5,231 nt of DNA from Gammaproteobacteria bacterium. Its GTDB lineage: Bacteria > Pseudomonadota > Gammaproteobacteria > Chromatiales > Chromatiaceae. The position numbers were made by a program, and so were the translations under genes. Positions 1 through 5,231 of this stretch are shown piece by piece (position 1 is the stretch's first letter; every line of letters starts with the position of its first letter). The notes below the pieces were generated by a model. It saw only the letters and a program-made list of their open reading frames with translations. It had not been told where the DNA came from and ran no database searches. The stretch covers positions 1 to 5,231 of the forward strand of contig JABDQZ010000336.1 of NCBI GenBank assembly GCA_013041975.1, given 5' to 3'.

Positions 1-746
1 GGTTCGTCATCAGTTCTAAATAACAGCTTATCAATCAAGCTCACATAGTGTTCACATATTGCGGCCAGTTTTTCATCAGGGTGAGTCAACATAAGATGCT
101 CTTTGCATTTTTGTTGTACCTCATCTAAAGGCGTTCCCAGTAGTCTTTCACTAATTACTATCGGGGCGATAGTTACCAGCCCTCCGATTGATGCGGTATC
201 GTGGGTCTTTGCACCACACTGATTTGAAGGTTTACCTTTTTCAAGATTATCAAAAAAACCTCGATGATAGGATTCAGCATAGGTGTCATTGTGTTTTGGA
301 ATATCACTTGTCATAAACTCGATGTAACGCCTAAGGAAAATGCCACTGTCGTAACAACCGCCATTTTCATGCAGGCTGCACATAACAATCCTGGCACAAT
401 GCGCATTTAAGGTGTTATCCCCTGCCTTCATGAGGTGGTGATAATGAATGTTGGGAACATCCCAGAATTCACGTTTTCCCTTTAAAATGACATCACCAAT
501 GATTTCTTTTTGCTTTGTGCCGGTTTCTGTTTTTTTTCTTCCTCCCTGACTGGTTGAATGAAGTGACATGATGGATGAAGGATGTTGAGCAGGTGCGTCA
601 CTAAATGTAGAAATACCACCCGGGAAGGCTTTGAATATATCACTGGTTCTGTAAAACCAATGCAAAGGCATGGCCAGGGAATCAGCGACAAACAGGTTTT
701 TGAGTGCTGCTATAGCACGTTGATTTACTATCGGTGTGTTTGTCAT
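1..746 (-). CDS. ADP-ribosylglycohydrolase-like (crystallin J1-like) protein, partial, C-terminus beyond window
   Basis: An uninterrupted frame of 248 codons reads from ATG at 746-744 to the window edge. The start is chosen because an in-frame TAA lies six codons upstream and an AGGA at 759-756 sits nine bases before the ATG. The N-terminus (about residues 19-30, FVADSLAMPLHW) matches the GDALAMP-type opening of COG1397 ADP-ribosylglycohydrolases. Further family-like blocks are a His-rich HYHH at 101-104, AGDNTLNAHCAR at 108-119, HNDTYAESYHRGFF at 152-165 and THDTASIGGL at 181-190. Proteins of this fold remove ADP-ribose or related groups using a two-metal acidic site, and jellyfish J1 crystallins are relatives. 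Here the usual TDDT is replaced by GDNT, so the substrate and even the activity are uncertain. No signal peptide is seen, so it is probably cytoplasmic. It lies 42 bases after the lipoprotein gene and may be read through from it. It looks more AT-rich than its neighbours. The C-terminal metal motif is outside the window. Family assignment comes from remembered motifs, not a search. Confidence 0.82.
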   Translation of the reverse strand, partial: MTNTPIVNQRAIAALKNLFVADSLAMPLHWFYRTSDIFKAFPGGISTFSDAPAQHPSSIMSLHSTSQGGRKKTETGTKQKEIIGDVILKGKREFWDVPNIHYHHLMKAGDNTLNAHCARIVMCSLHENGGCYDSGIFLRRYIEFMTSDIPKHNDTYAESYHRGFFDNLEKGKPSNQCGAKTHDTASIGGLVTIAPIVISERLLGTPLDEVQQKCKEHLMLTHPDEKLAAICEHYVSLIDKLLFRTDDE

Positions 747-788
747 AGGTTCTGATCCTGTTTAAAAGTAAACCTTATACGCTTTTTA
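747..788. other. 42-base intergenic gap without clear terminator
   Basis: This short AT-rich spacer separates the lipoprotein stop from the next start. It holds the AGGA ribosome binding site and a small perfect inverted repeat, GTTTA-N4-TAAAC (760-773). The repeat is AT-rich and has no adequate stem or U-tract, so it is not a credible intrinsic terminator. A TATAAG (minus strand, just downstream of the stop codon) resembles a -10 box, but I find no convincing -35 partner. Read-through from the upstream genes is the simplest reading. Confidence 0.4.
756..760 (-). promoter_or_regulatory. Ribosome binding site of the ADP-ribosylglycohydrolase-like gene
   Basis: The minus strand reads CAGGA at 760-756, with nine bases to the ATG at 746. 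This is a good Shine-Dalgarno at normal spacing and it fixes the start of the gene. It shows the gene is initiated independently, not by coupling to the lipoprotein gene whose stop lies 42 bases upstream. Confidence 0.6.
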
Positions 789-1913
789 TTAATTGGCACC
801 CGCATAACCACTTAGTTCCATATAGCCTTGACCGGAGTGGCTGCCAGAAACATTGACCGCTCCTTCCCAATAGGTCACCGTGTGCTGCATCAACTGTTCG
901 TTAAAGAAAGCTTCGATGACAATATCCAGGTCGTGGTCAGCAACCCGTAATGACCAGGTAACAGGGTAGTTATCTCCCTGAGGGCTTTGCCATGTCGATT
1001 TGGGCTCGACCACAGTGTTATCAAGATCAAGTTGAGTGACTTTACCTTCATGATCTATAAGTACGCCTTTACTAAAGCGTTGCGCATTGCCTTGTTTATT
1101 ACGCATCCTGTAAAACATCAGGTCGCGACCATCATCCAGTTGCAGCGAAAACCAGTCCCAGCCCTGCTGATCTTCAGCCAGTGCGGAACTTGACCACTCG
1201 CGGTCAAACCAGGAATTGCCAGAGACTTCAAATGATTGGCCATTGATGTACAAGCTGCCCAGCGTGGGTAATCTGGTATAGGAGTAGTAATAGGATGCAT
1301 TACCCGGCTCTTCACCTTTTTGAGAGAGGCCATTTTTACCCTGCAAGACAATGGGTTTGCTGCCTTCATTCAGTCGCAGCTTAATGGCAATATCATCAAA
1401 CTCTGCTGTCAGATCTAATGGAAATAAGTTTTTACTCTTACTTTGTATTGACCATGGGCCAAGCCAGATACGCAACGGGTTTAAAGCAGCACCCGCCTGG
1501 CTTAAAGCTGCGCGACTAAAAATCTCGCCACTTTTGTGAAGACTGGATTGAATGTCGCTAATGGCCATGTGACCCATGTAGACCTGGTGTGATCGCCAGT
1601 TCGAGTCATTTTCAGGTTTCCCTGGTTCCAGGCCCACTCTGAAGATTGTCAGCTGGTAGCCAAACAGTCTGCCTGCTCTGTCTTTCAGGTTGCCGGTGAA
1701 ATACCACCATTCGGTGGCATAGTCTTCATGAGCTGCATGATCTTCAGGAAAAGAAAATTCCCTGGGTTTCAGTGCACGGGCAAACCCGGTTTTTGGATCA
1801 CCGCTCATCGTATCTGTTAACAACATACCATCGCTGGCAGTTGAGGCTTTATCAACCTGCTCACAAGACAACATGAACAACATGGCCGTTAATAGTATTA
1901 GCAGTCGCATCAT
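789..1913 (-). CDS. AttH/CrtC-like lipocalin-domain lipoprotein
   Basis: This 374-residue protein begins with a short hydrophobic signal ending in MLSC at 14-17. It is a plausible lipobox with Cys17 as the lipidated residue, although Met at -3 is not typical. Glu at +2 would favour outer-membrane sorting in an enterobacterial-type Lol system. After a linker of about 35 residues come the family hallmarks of the AttH / hydroxyneurosporene synthase (CrtC) two-domain beta-barrel fold: EWWYFTG at 68-74, GYQLTIFR at 85-92, HMAISD at 115-120, YYYSYTRL at 208-215, GNSWFDREW at 232-240, GWDWFSLQLDDG at 251-262 and GYMELSGYAG at 363-372. Length is normal for the family. Such proteins are often annotated carotenoid 1,2-hydratase, but no carotenoid gene is nearby. 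The ABC transporter context supports an AttH-like role on a hydrophobic ligand in the envelope, with unknown chemistry. It begins three bases after the permease stop. ATG codons at 1913 and 1910 are both possible starts; AGGGA at 1928-1924 is ten bases from the first. Confidence 0.88.
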   Translation of the reverse strand: MMRLLILLTAMLFMLSCEQVDKASTASDGMLLTDTMSGDPKTGFARALKPREFSFPEDHAAHEDYATEWWYFTGNLKDRAGRLFGYQLTIFRVGLEPGKPENDSNWRSHQVYMGHMAISDIQSSLHKSGEIFSRAALSQAGAALNPLRIWLGPWSIQSKSKNLFPLDLTAEFDDIAIKLRLNEGSKPIVLQGKNGLSQKGEEPGNASYYYSYTRLPTLGSLYINGQSFEVSGNSWFDREWSSSALAEDQQGWDWFSLQLDDGRDLMFYRMRNKQGNAQRFSKGVLIDHEGKVTQLDLDNTVVEPKSTWQSPQGDNYPVTWSLRVADHDLDIVIEAFFNEQLMQHTVTYWEGAVNVSGSHSGQGYMELSGYAGAN

Positions 1914-1916
1914 TCG

Positions 1917-4427
1917 CTAGTCTTCCCTGAGCAGCGGTGCCGGATTGCGTCGACTTGCCACGCTGGCAGGATAAATTGCCGCCAGCAAGGCAGCTAACCC
2001 CCCCAGCAAAATAGCGATTGCCACGGGCTCCCAGCTGATTTGAAATGGCATGCTCCAGCCAAAAGCTCGATGCTGAATAACATCGGTAAGAATCCAGGCC
2101 ATCAGCAGGCCAGTGGGAACGGCTATTACAGCCGATATCAGACCCAGCATGACAGATTCAAGCAGGATGAGCCGGCGAATCTGCGGCTGGGTCAGTCCTA
2201 TTGCCCTGAGGATGGCAAACTCTTTTTTTCGTTCAAGCAAAACAGCCATGAGTGCGCTGAAGATACCGATAAACGCAACAAGGATTGACAGCAGGCGCAA
2301 CACTTCGGTTATGCGGAACGTTCTATCAAAGACAGCCATTGACTCATCAATCACATCTTTAGACTGTGTCATCATCAATTGTTGTTCATTTTTGATAGAA
2401 CGATTAATTACTTGTTGTAACTTATCAGGGTCTAACTTTGATGAAAAAACCGCCAATGTGTTAAACCGCGTATCTTTCCAGTGAGACTGAAACGAGTCAT
2501 GATTCATAAATAGCCGTCCATGTTCACTGGCAAAGTCCCTGAAAACACCTGCCACCTTGAATGTTTTTCCTCCCTGCCGGGTAACGAGTTGTATGGTGTC
2601 GTTAACTGCAAGCTGCATGCGGTAAGCCAGGGGTTCCGAGATAATGACTGCGCCATTATCAAAAGCCGGCCAGGCATGGCTTTTATCGCCCTGGATAAAT
2701 TCAAAACCATTTCTGGACTTTGCAGATAACCTCGCAGCAACCAGCTGGATTTTTCTGCCGCCCAGTTCAATTTTGAAATTTCTGTAAAGGCTGTAATCAT
2801 CCACCGCTTTCAGCTGAATGATGTCCTTGATGCTTTTATCTGGAAGATAGGCATTATCCGAGTAACTCTCGGCAGCAATGTACAGGTCACCGGTTAACAG
2901 ATCTCCAAGCCAGTCTGCTACCGTTGAGCGCATGCTATCGACCATAATGGCAATGCCGACACTGGTGGATATTGCCAGCATCAGGGCAGCAGTGGCTGTT
3001 GCCAGTCGTGAAATATGCCGATCCAGATCTCTAACCGACATCTGCCAGATTAGGTTTGCTGACATCACAGATAACACTTTTCCCAGCCTTCTCAGCACCA
3101 TGGGAATGGTTAGAACCATGCCAATCAAAATGATAAACAGACCAATAAAACCGCTGACAACACCACCTGGCAACAGAAATGCCAATAACATACCCACTAT
3201 CACCAGAACCAGGCCGGTTAAGCTAAGTCTGTGCAAATGACGGTGAATAGCCTGTTCGAAAGCCGCTCTTGAAAGTGTTGTCAGTGGTTTGGTTTTTGAT
3301 GCCTGCATGGCAGGAAGCCATGCGGCAACCAGGGTGCCAAGAATGCCAACCAGGCTGGCTTTTACAAGCGAGGATAAATTAACATTGATCGCTTGAGCGT
3401 TTATTTCATAATAAAGTTCGCTGATGGTGGCCGAGACAATGGCGGTTAAATGCTGGCCCAGCCAGATACCCAGCATTAGACCAAGTGTTGTGCCAATGAC
3501 AGCCAGACAAACTGCCTCAAGCATAATCACTTGATAAAGCTGCGTTGATGTGACGCCCAGGGACCTTAAGCGCCCCAGCAGATTACGACGTTGAATAATT
3601 GAAAAACTGATAGCGTTGAAGATCAGGAAAACTCCAACGAGCATGCCCAGCAGACTCATGGCAGTCAGGTTCAGCTCAAAGGCAGCTGATAATCCTTGTA
3701 TACTTTCTGTTTGCTGGTTGATATCAACCAGCTCGACTCCGGTAGGTAACAACAACTGGATATCGCCAGGCTTCTCTTTGTCCAGTTTCACATCAACATA
3801 TGAAATTGTTCTGCCTTCAGCTCGTATGCGTTGTGCTGTGGCAATATCAACGAACAACAATAAACGACTGCTTCTGGTATCCAGTTCACTGATGGCATGA
3901 ACCTGAAGCATGGACTCATTGCCCTTATGGCTCACCTGTAAACTGTCGGATTCTTTGATATTAAGATATTCAGCAGCACTCTTGCTGATCATCAGTGCCT
4001 TGGGATCAGAAAGCCATTTATCCAGCGGAGGGCCTTTTGTCAAGTTACCGGCCAGTGAACGACGAAAGTTGCTTTCGGCCATAATGTCTGTACCGATCAG
4101 TTGAAAGCGCTGGTCATATTCTTTAATACGCACTGATGCAGTAATAACAGGTGCAACTGGCGGCATGCCTGGCTGGGTAAAAAGATTGGTGTAAATATCT
4201 TCATCAATGCTGCCCAGGCCACTGACAACCCGGTGTGTAGCACTGCCTTTGATTTGTTCGGCCGAATAAGCAAAGGAAGCCTTGGCAGCACTATTGGCAA
4301 TATCCACTGCAAGCACCAGAGCAACGCCCATGCTGATACCAACCAAGGCTAGAAAAAGCTGCCAGGGATGACGCAGCATATGGTTTATCCCCGCTTTCAG
4401 CAATAGCGGTGGTGCAGTCAGAAACAT
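1917..4427 (-). CDS. ABC transporter permease, fused double FtsX/MacB-type (AttFG/YbbP-like)
   Basis: This 836-residue inner-membrane protein belongs to the FtsX/MacB/LolCE superfamily and has a duplicated layout. Hydrophobic segments by eye lie at about 21-42, 253-277, 303-328, 354-374, 402-420, 424-446, 473-497, 707-731, 755-782 and 801-823. The large soluble blocks at about 43-250 and 498-706 would be periplasmic MacB-type core domains. The C-terminal FtsX domain carries a clear coupling motif, ERKKEFAILRAIG at 732-744. The N-terminal half has a weaker counterpart, QRRNLLGRLRSLG at 279-291. Two halves with a central membrane pair resemble E. coli YbbP (about 800 residues), so one chain may supply both permease subunits of the transporter. 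Such permeases act by mechanotransmission or extrude lipids and lipoproteins, not by classic channel transport. The gene starts three bases after the ATPase stop (TAA GCT ATG) with no close Shine-Dalgarno, which suggests translational coupling. The following AttH-like gene is also three bases away. The substrate is unknown. Confidence 0.9.
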   Translation of the reverse strand: MFLTAPPLLLKAGINHMLRHPWQLFLALVGISMGVALVLAVDIANSAAKASFAYSAEQIKGSATHRVVSGLGSIDEDIYTNLFTQPGMPPVAPVITASVRIKEYDQRFQLIGTDIMAESNFRRSLAGNLTKGPPLDKWLSDPKALMISKSAAEYLNIKESDSLQVSHKGNESMLQVHAISELDTRSSRLLLFVDIATAQRIRAEGRTISYVDVKLDKEKPGDIQLLLPTGVELVDINQQTESIQGLSAAFELNLTAMSLLGMLVGVFLIFNAISFSIIQRRNLLGRLRSLGVTSTQLYQVIMLEAVCLAVIGTTLGLMLGIWLGQHLTAIVSATISELYYEINAQAINVNLSSLVKASLVGILGTLVAAWLPAMQASKTKPLTTLSRAAFEQAIHRHLHRLSLTGLVLVIVGMLLAFLLPGGVVSGFIGLFIILIGMVLTIPMVLRRLGKVLSVMSANLIWQMSVRDLDRHISRLATATAALMLAISTSVGIAIMVDSMRSTVADWLGDLLTGDLYIAAESYSDNAYLPDKSIKDIIQLKAVDDYSLYRNFKIELGGRKIQLVAARLSAKSRNGFEFIQGDKSHAWPAFDNGAVIISEPLAYRMQLAVNDTIQLVTRQGGKTFKVAGVFRDFASEHGRLFMNHDSFQSHWKDTRFNTLAVFSSKLDPDKLQQVINRSIKNEQQLMMTQSKDVIDESMAVFDRTFRITEVLRLLSILVAFIGIFSALMAVLLERKKEFAILRAIGLTQPQIRRLILLESVMLGLISAVIAVPTGLLMAWILTDVIQHRAFGWSMPFQISWEPVAIAILLGGLAALLAAIYPASVASRRNPAPLLRED
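1924..1928 (-). promoter_or_regulatory. Ribosome binding site of the AttH-like gene, inside the permease coding end
   Basis: AGGGA on the minus strand overlaps the last codons of the permease and lies ten bases before the first of two adjacent ATG codons. Together with the three-base gap this implies that translation of the lipoprotein is coupled to termination of the permease. The spacing favours ATG 1913 over ATG 1910, which would be 13 bases away. Confidence 0.5.
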
Positions 4428-4430
4428 AGC

Positions 4431-5093
4431 TTAATTCAGTTTTCCCTGCTGCAGGGTTAATATCCGGTCTGCAGAGTCTGCTACCTGTTGACTATGCGTA
4501 ACCAGCAGCATGGAGATATTTTGTTCTCTTGCAAGTGTGTTCAGTAATTGAATAATTTTAAGGCCTGTTTCTTCATCGAGGTTTCCTGTTGGTTCGTCAG
4601 CCAGCAGAAGAAGCGGTTGGTGTGCAACTGCGCGGGCAATTGCAATACGTTGTTGTTCACCCCCGGAAAGGGTTTCAGGATAACGACCTTCAACTCCAGC
4701 CAGCCCTACTTTGTTTAACAGACTGGAAGTTACTTGCGCAATTTCTGTGGCAGGCCTGGAAAGCAGTTGCAGGGGCAGTGCAATATTCTCGGCAACTGTT
4801 AATGTCGGAATAAGGTTGAAAAACTGAAATACAAAGCCGAGTTTCTGTCTCCTTAACAGCGTTCTGTTGGTTTCATTCAGAGAGTGGAGATCGGTATTAT
4901 CGATTTTAACCGTGCCAGAATCGGGTGAATCAATACCGCTTAGCAGGTTGAGTAAGGTTGTCTTGCCACTTCCACTAGCGCCAAGCAATGCAACCACTTC
5001 CCCGTGTTTGATTGTCAAAGACAGGTTATCAATAACAACCTGGTAGACACCCCCCGAGGGATAGCTTTTCTTAAGTCCCAAAACTTCCAACAT
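4431..5093 (-). CDS. ABC transporter ATP-binding protein, LolD/YbbA/MacB class (AttE-like)
   Basis: This is a complete 220-residue nucleotide-binding subunit, the usual length for the LolD/YbbA/FtsE class. All motifs are intact: Walker A GASGSGKT at 38-45, Q-loop Gln90 in FVFQFFNLIPTLTVAEN, signature LSGGEQQR at 142-149, Walker B LLLLADEP at 161-168 with catalytic Glu167, D-loop GNLD at 170-173 and switch His200. The FQ(F)FNLIPTLTVAEN stretch is characteristic of the group that partners FtsX/MacB-type permeases. It would hydrolyse ATP at the cytoplasmic face as a dimer and drive the permease encoded three bases downstream. The start ATG is bounded by an in-frame TGA three codons upstream. There is no strong Shine-Dalgarno, only GGTTG in the short leader. 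LolD is a tempting name, but the single fused permease and the AttH-like partner argue for the AttE/YbbA type instead. Confidence 0.95.
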   Translation of the reverse strand: MLEVLGLKKSYPSGGVYQVVIDNLSLTIKHGEVVALLGASGSGKTTLLNLLSGIDSPDSGTVKIDNTDLHSLNETNRTLLRRQKLGFVFQFFNLIPTLTVAENIALPLQLLSRPATEIAQVTSSLLNKVGLAGVEGRYPETLSGGEQQRIAIARAVAHQPLLLLADEPTGNLDEETGLKIIQLLNTLAREQNISMLLVTHSQQVADSADRILTLQQGKLN

Positions 5094-5113
5094 AGTAGGT
5101 CAACCGCGAAAAG

Positions 5114-5143
5114 AAAATAAACAACGAAGTGTTAGTTTGTCAA
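5114..5143 (-). promoter_or_regulatory. Probable sigma70 promoter of the ABC transporter operon
   Basis: The minus strand has a perfect -35 TTGACA (5143-5138), an 18-base spacer, and TATTTT (5119-5114), which matches four of six -10 consensus bases. Transcription would begin near 5107, leaving a leader of about 14 bases before the ATPase ATG at 5093. Position directly ahead of the first gene supports it; the weak -10 suggests moderate or activated expression. Confidence 0.5.
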
Positions 5144-5164
5144 TTGAGGATGAAACATTATCAA
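5137..5164 (+). promoter_or_regulatory. Weak candidate divergent promoter
   Basis: The plus strand has TTGTCA (5137-5142; five of six -35 bases), a 16-base spacer and TATCAA (5159-5164; four of six -10 bases). Its -35 overlaps the opposite-strand TTGACA of the ABC operon promoter. It would serve a gene starting near 5212, with a leader containing the GGTTAT repeats. Matches of this quality arise often by chance in AT-rich DNA. Confidence 0.2.
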
Positions 5165-5178
5165 ACCCGGGTCAACTT

Positions 5179-5204
5179 CAGGGTTATCAGGGTTATAGAT
5201 AACC
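5179..5204. repeat. Tandem 9-bp repeat merging into a GGTTAT inverted repeat; possible operator
   Basis: CAGGGTTAT occurs twice back to back (5179-5187 and 5188-5196). The second copy forms a perfect inverted repeat with the following ATAACC (GGTTAT at 5191-5196, AG, ATAACC at 5199-5204). The region therefore holds three GGTTAT half-sites, two direct and one inverted. It lies about 36 bases upstream of the -35 box of the ABC operon and just before a possible divergent start codon, which is where a regulator could act on both. The regulator is not known and no function is shown. Confidence 0.4.
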
Positions 5205-5211
5205 GCTATTG

Positions 5212-5231
5212 ATGAAGAAGCTCGCTTTGTC
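5212..5231 (+). CDS. Possible start of a divergent gene, partial (signal-peptide-like N-terminus)
   Basis: Reading from ATG at 5212-5214 to the window end gives MKKLALS, the lysine-then-hydrophobic opening typical of bacterial signal peptides. It would be a gene divergent from the ABC operon, sharing its control region. Only six full codons are visible, and no clear Shine-Dalgarno precedes them, so this may be chance. Confidence 0.25.

Noticed and set aside
482..691. 69-codon minus-strand open frame with a basic C-terminus
   Set aside because: It lies wholly inside the ADP-ribosylglycohydrolase-like gene in another frame, and shows no family features or plausible ribosome binding site.
760..773. 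Inverted repeat GTTTA-N4-TAAAC as a terminator
   Set aside because: The stem is five AT-rich pairs with no GC core or following U-tract, so it would not terminate transcription.
789..1913. Carotenoid 1,2-hydratase function for the lipoprotein
   Set aside because: The fold is shared with CrtC, but there are no carotenoid biosynthesis genes in the window, and the protein has a lipoprotein signal and sits in an ABC transporter operon.
2113..2484. 123-codon plus-strand open frame
   Set aside because: It is antisense to the permease C-terminal half. The protein is Ser/Arg/Asn-rich low-information sequence typical of a shadow frame.
2878..3240. 120-codon plus-strand open frame
   Set aside because: It is antisense to the strongly supported permease, and has no recognisable domain or initiation signal.
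4431..5093. Naming the ATPase LolD (lipoprotein release)
   Set aside because: LolD works with separate LolC and LolE permeases of about 400 residues; here the partner is one 836-residue fused permease with an AttH-like protein.
5165..5172. ACCCGGGT 8-bp palindrome as an operator
   Set aside because: A palindrome this short is expected by chance and it has no second copy nearby.

Overview
The window looks like a stretch of gammaproteobacterial chromosome. It has intermediate base composition, tightly packed genes and bacterial sigma70-like signals. The clade is inferred from the style of the proteins and I cannot name a species. All confidently called genes lie on the minus strand, so the biological order runs from high to low coordinates.

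Layout in transcription order: (1) an upstream region at 5094-5231 holds a probable promoter with a perfect TTGACA -35 box, a tandem 9-bp repeat merging into an inverted repeat (possible operator), and what may be the first codons of a divergent plus-strand gene at the window edge; (2) 5093-4431 encodes a LolD/YbbA/MacB-class ABC ATPase; (3) 4427-1917 encodes an 836-residue FtsX/MacB-type permease with about ten membrane segments, in effect two permease halves in one chain; (4) 1913-789 encodes a probable lipoprotein of the AttH / CrtC-like lipocalin-fold family; (5) 746-1 encodes the first 248 residues of an ADP-ribosylglycohydrolase-like (crystallin J1-like) protein that runs off the window edge.

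Genes 2-4 are separated by only 3 bases each and almost certainly form one translationally coupled operon. This is the AttE-AttFG-AttH arrangement: the ATPase energises an inner-membrane permease of the mechanotransmission type, which probably handles a hydrophobic or lipid-linked substrate or the lipoprotein itself, and the lipocalin-like lipoprotein acts in the periplasm or at the outer membrane. The substrate is unknown. The ADP-ribosylglycohydrolase-like gene follows after 42 bases, has its own AGGA ribosome binding site and no terminator before it, so it could be cotranscribed. Its lower GC content by eye and its altered metal-site motif make it the most unusual item here. I see no RNA genes, CRISPR arrays, insertion sequences or clear terminators.
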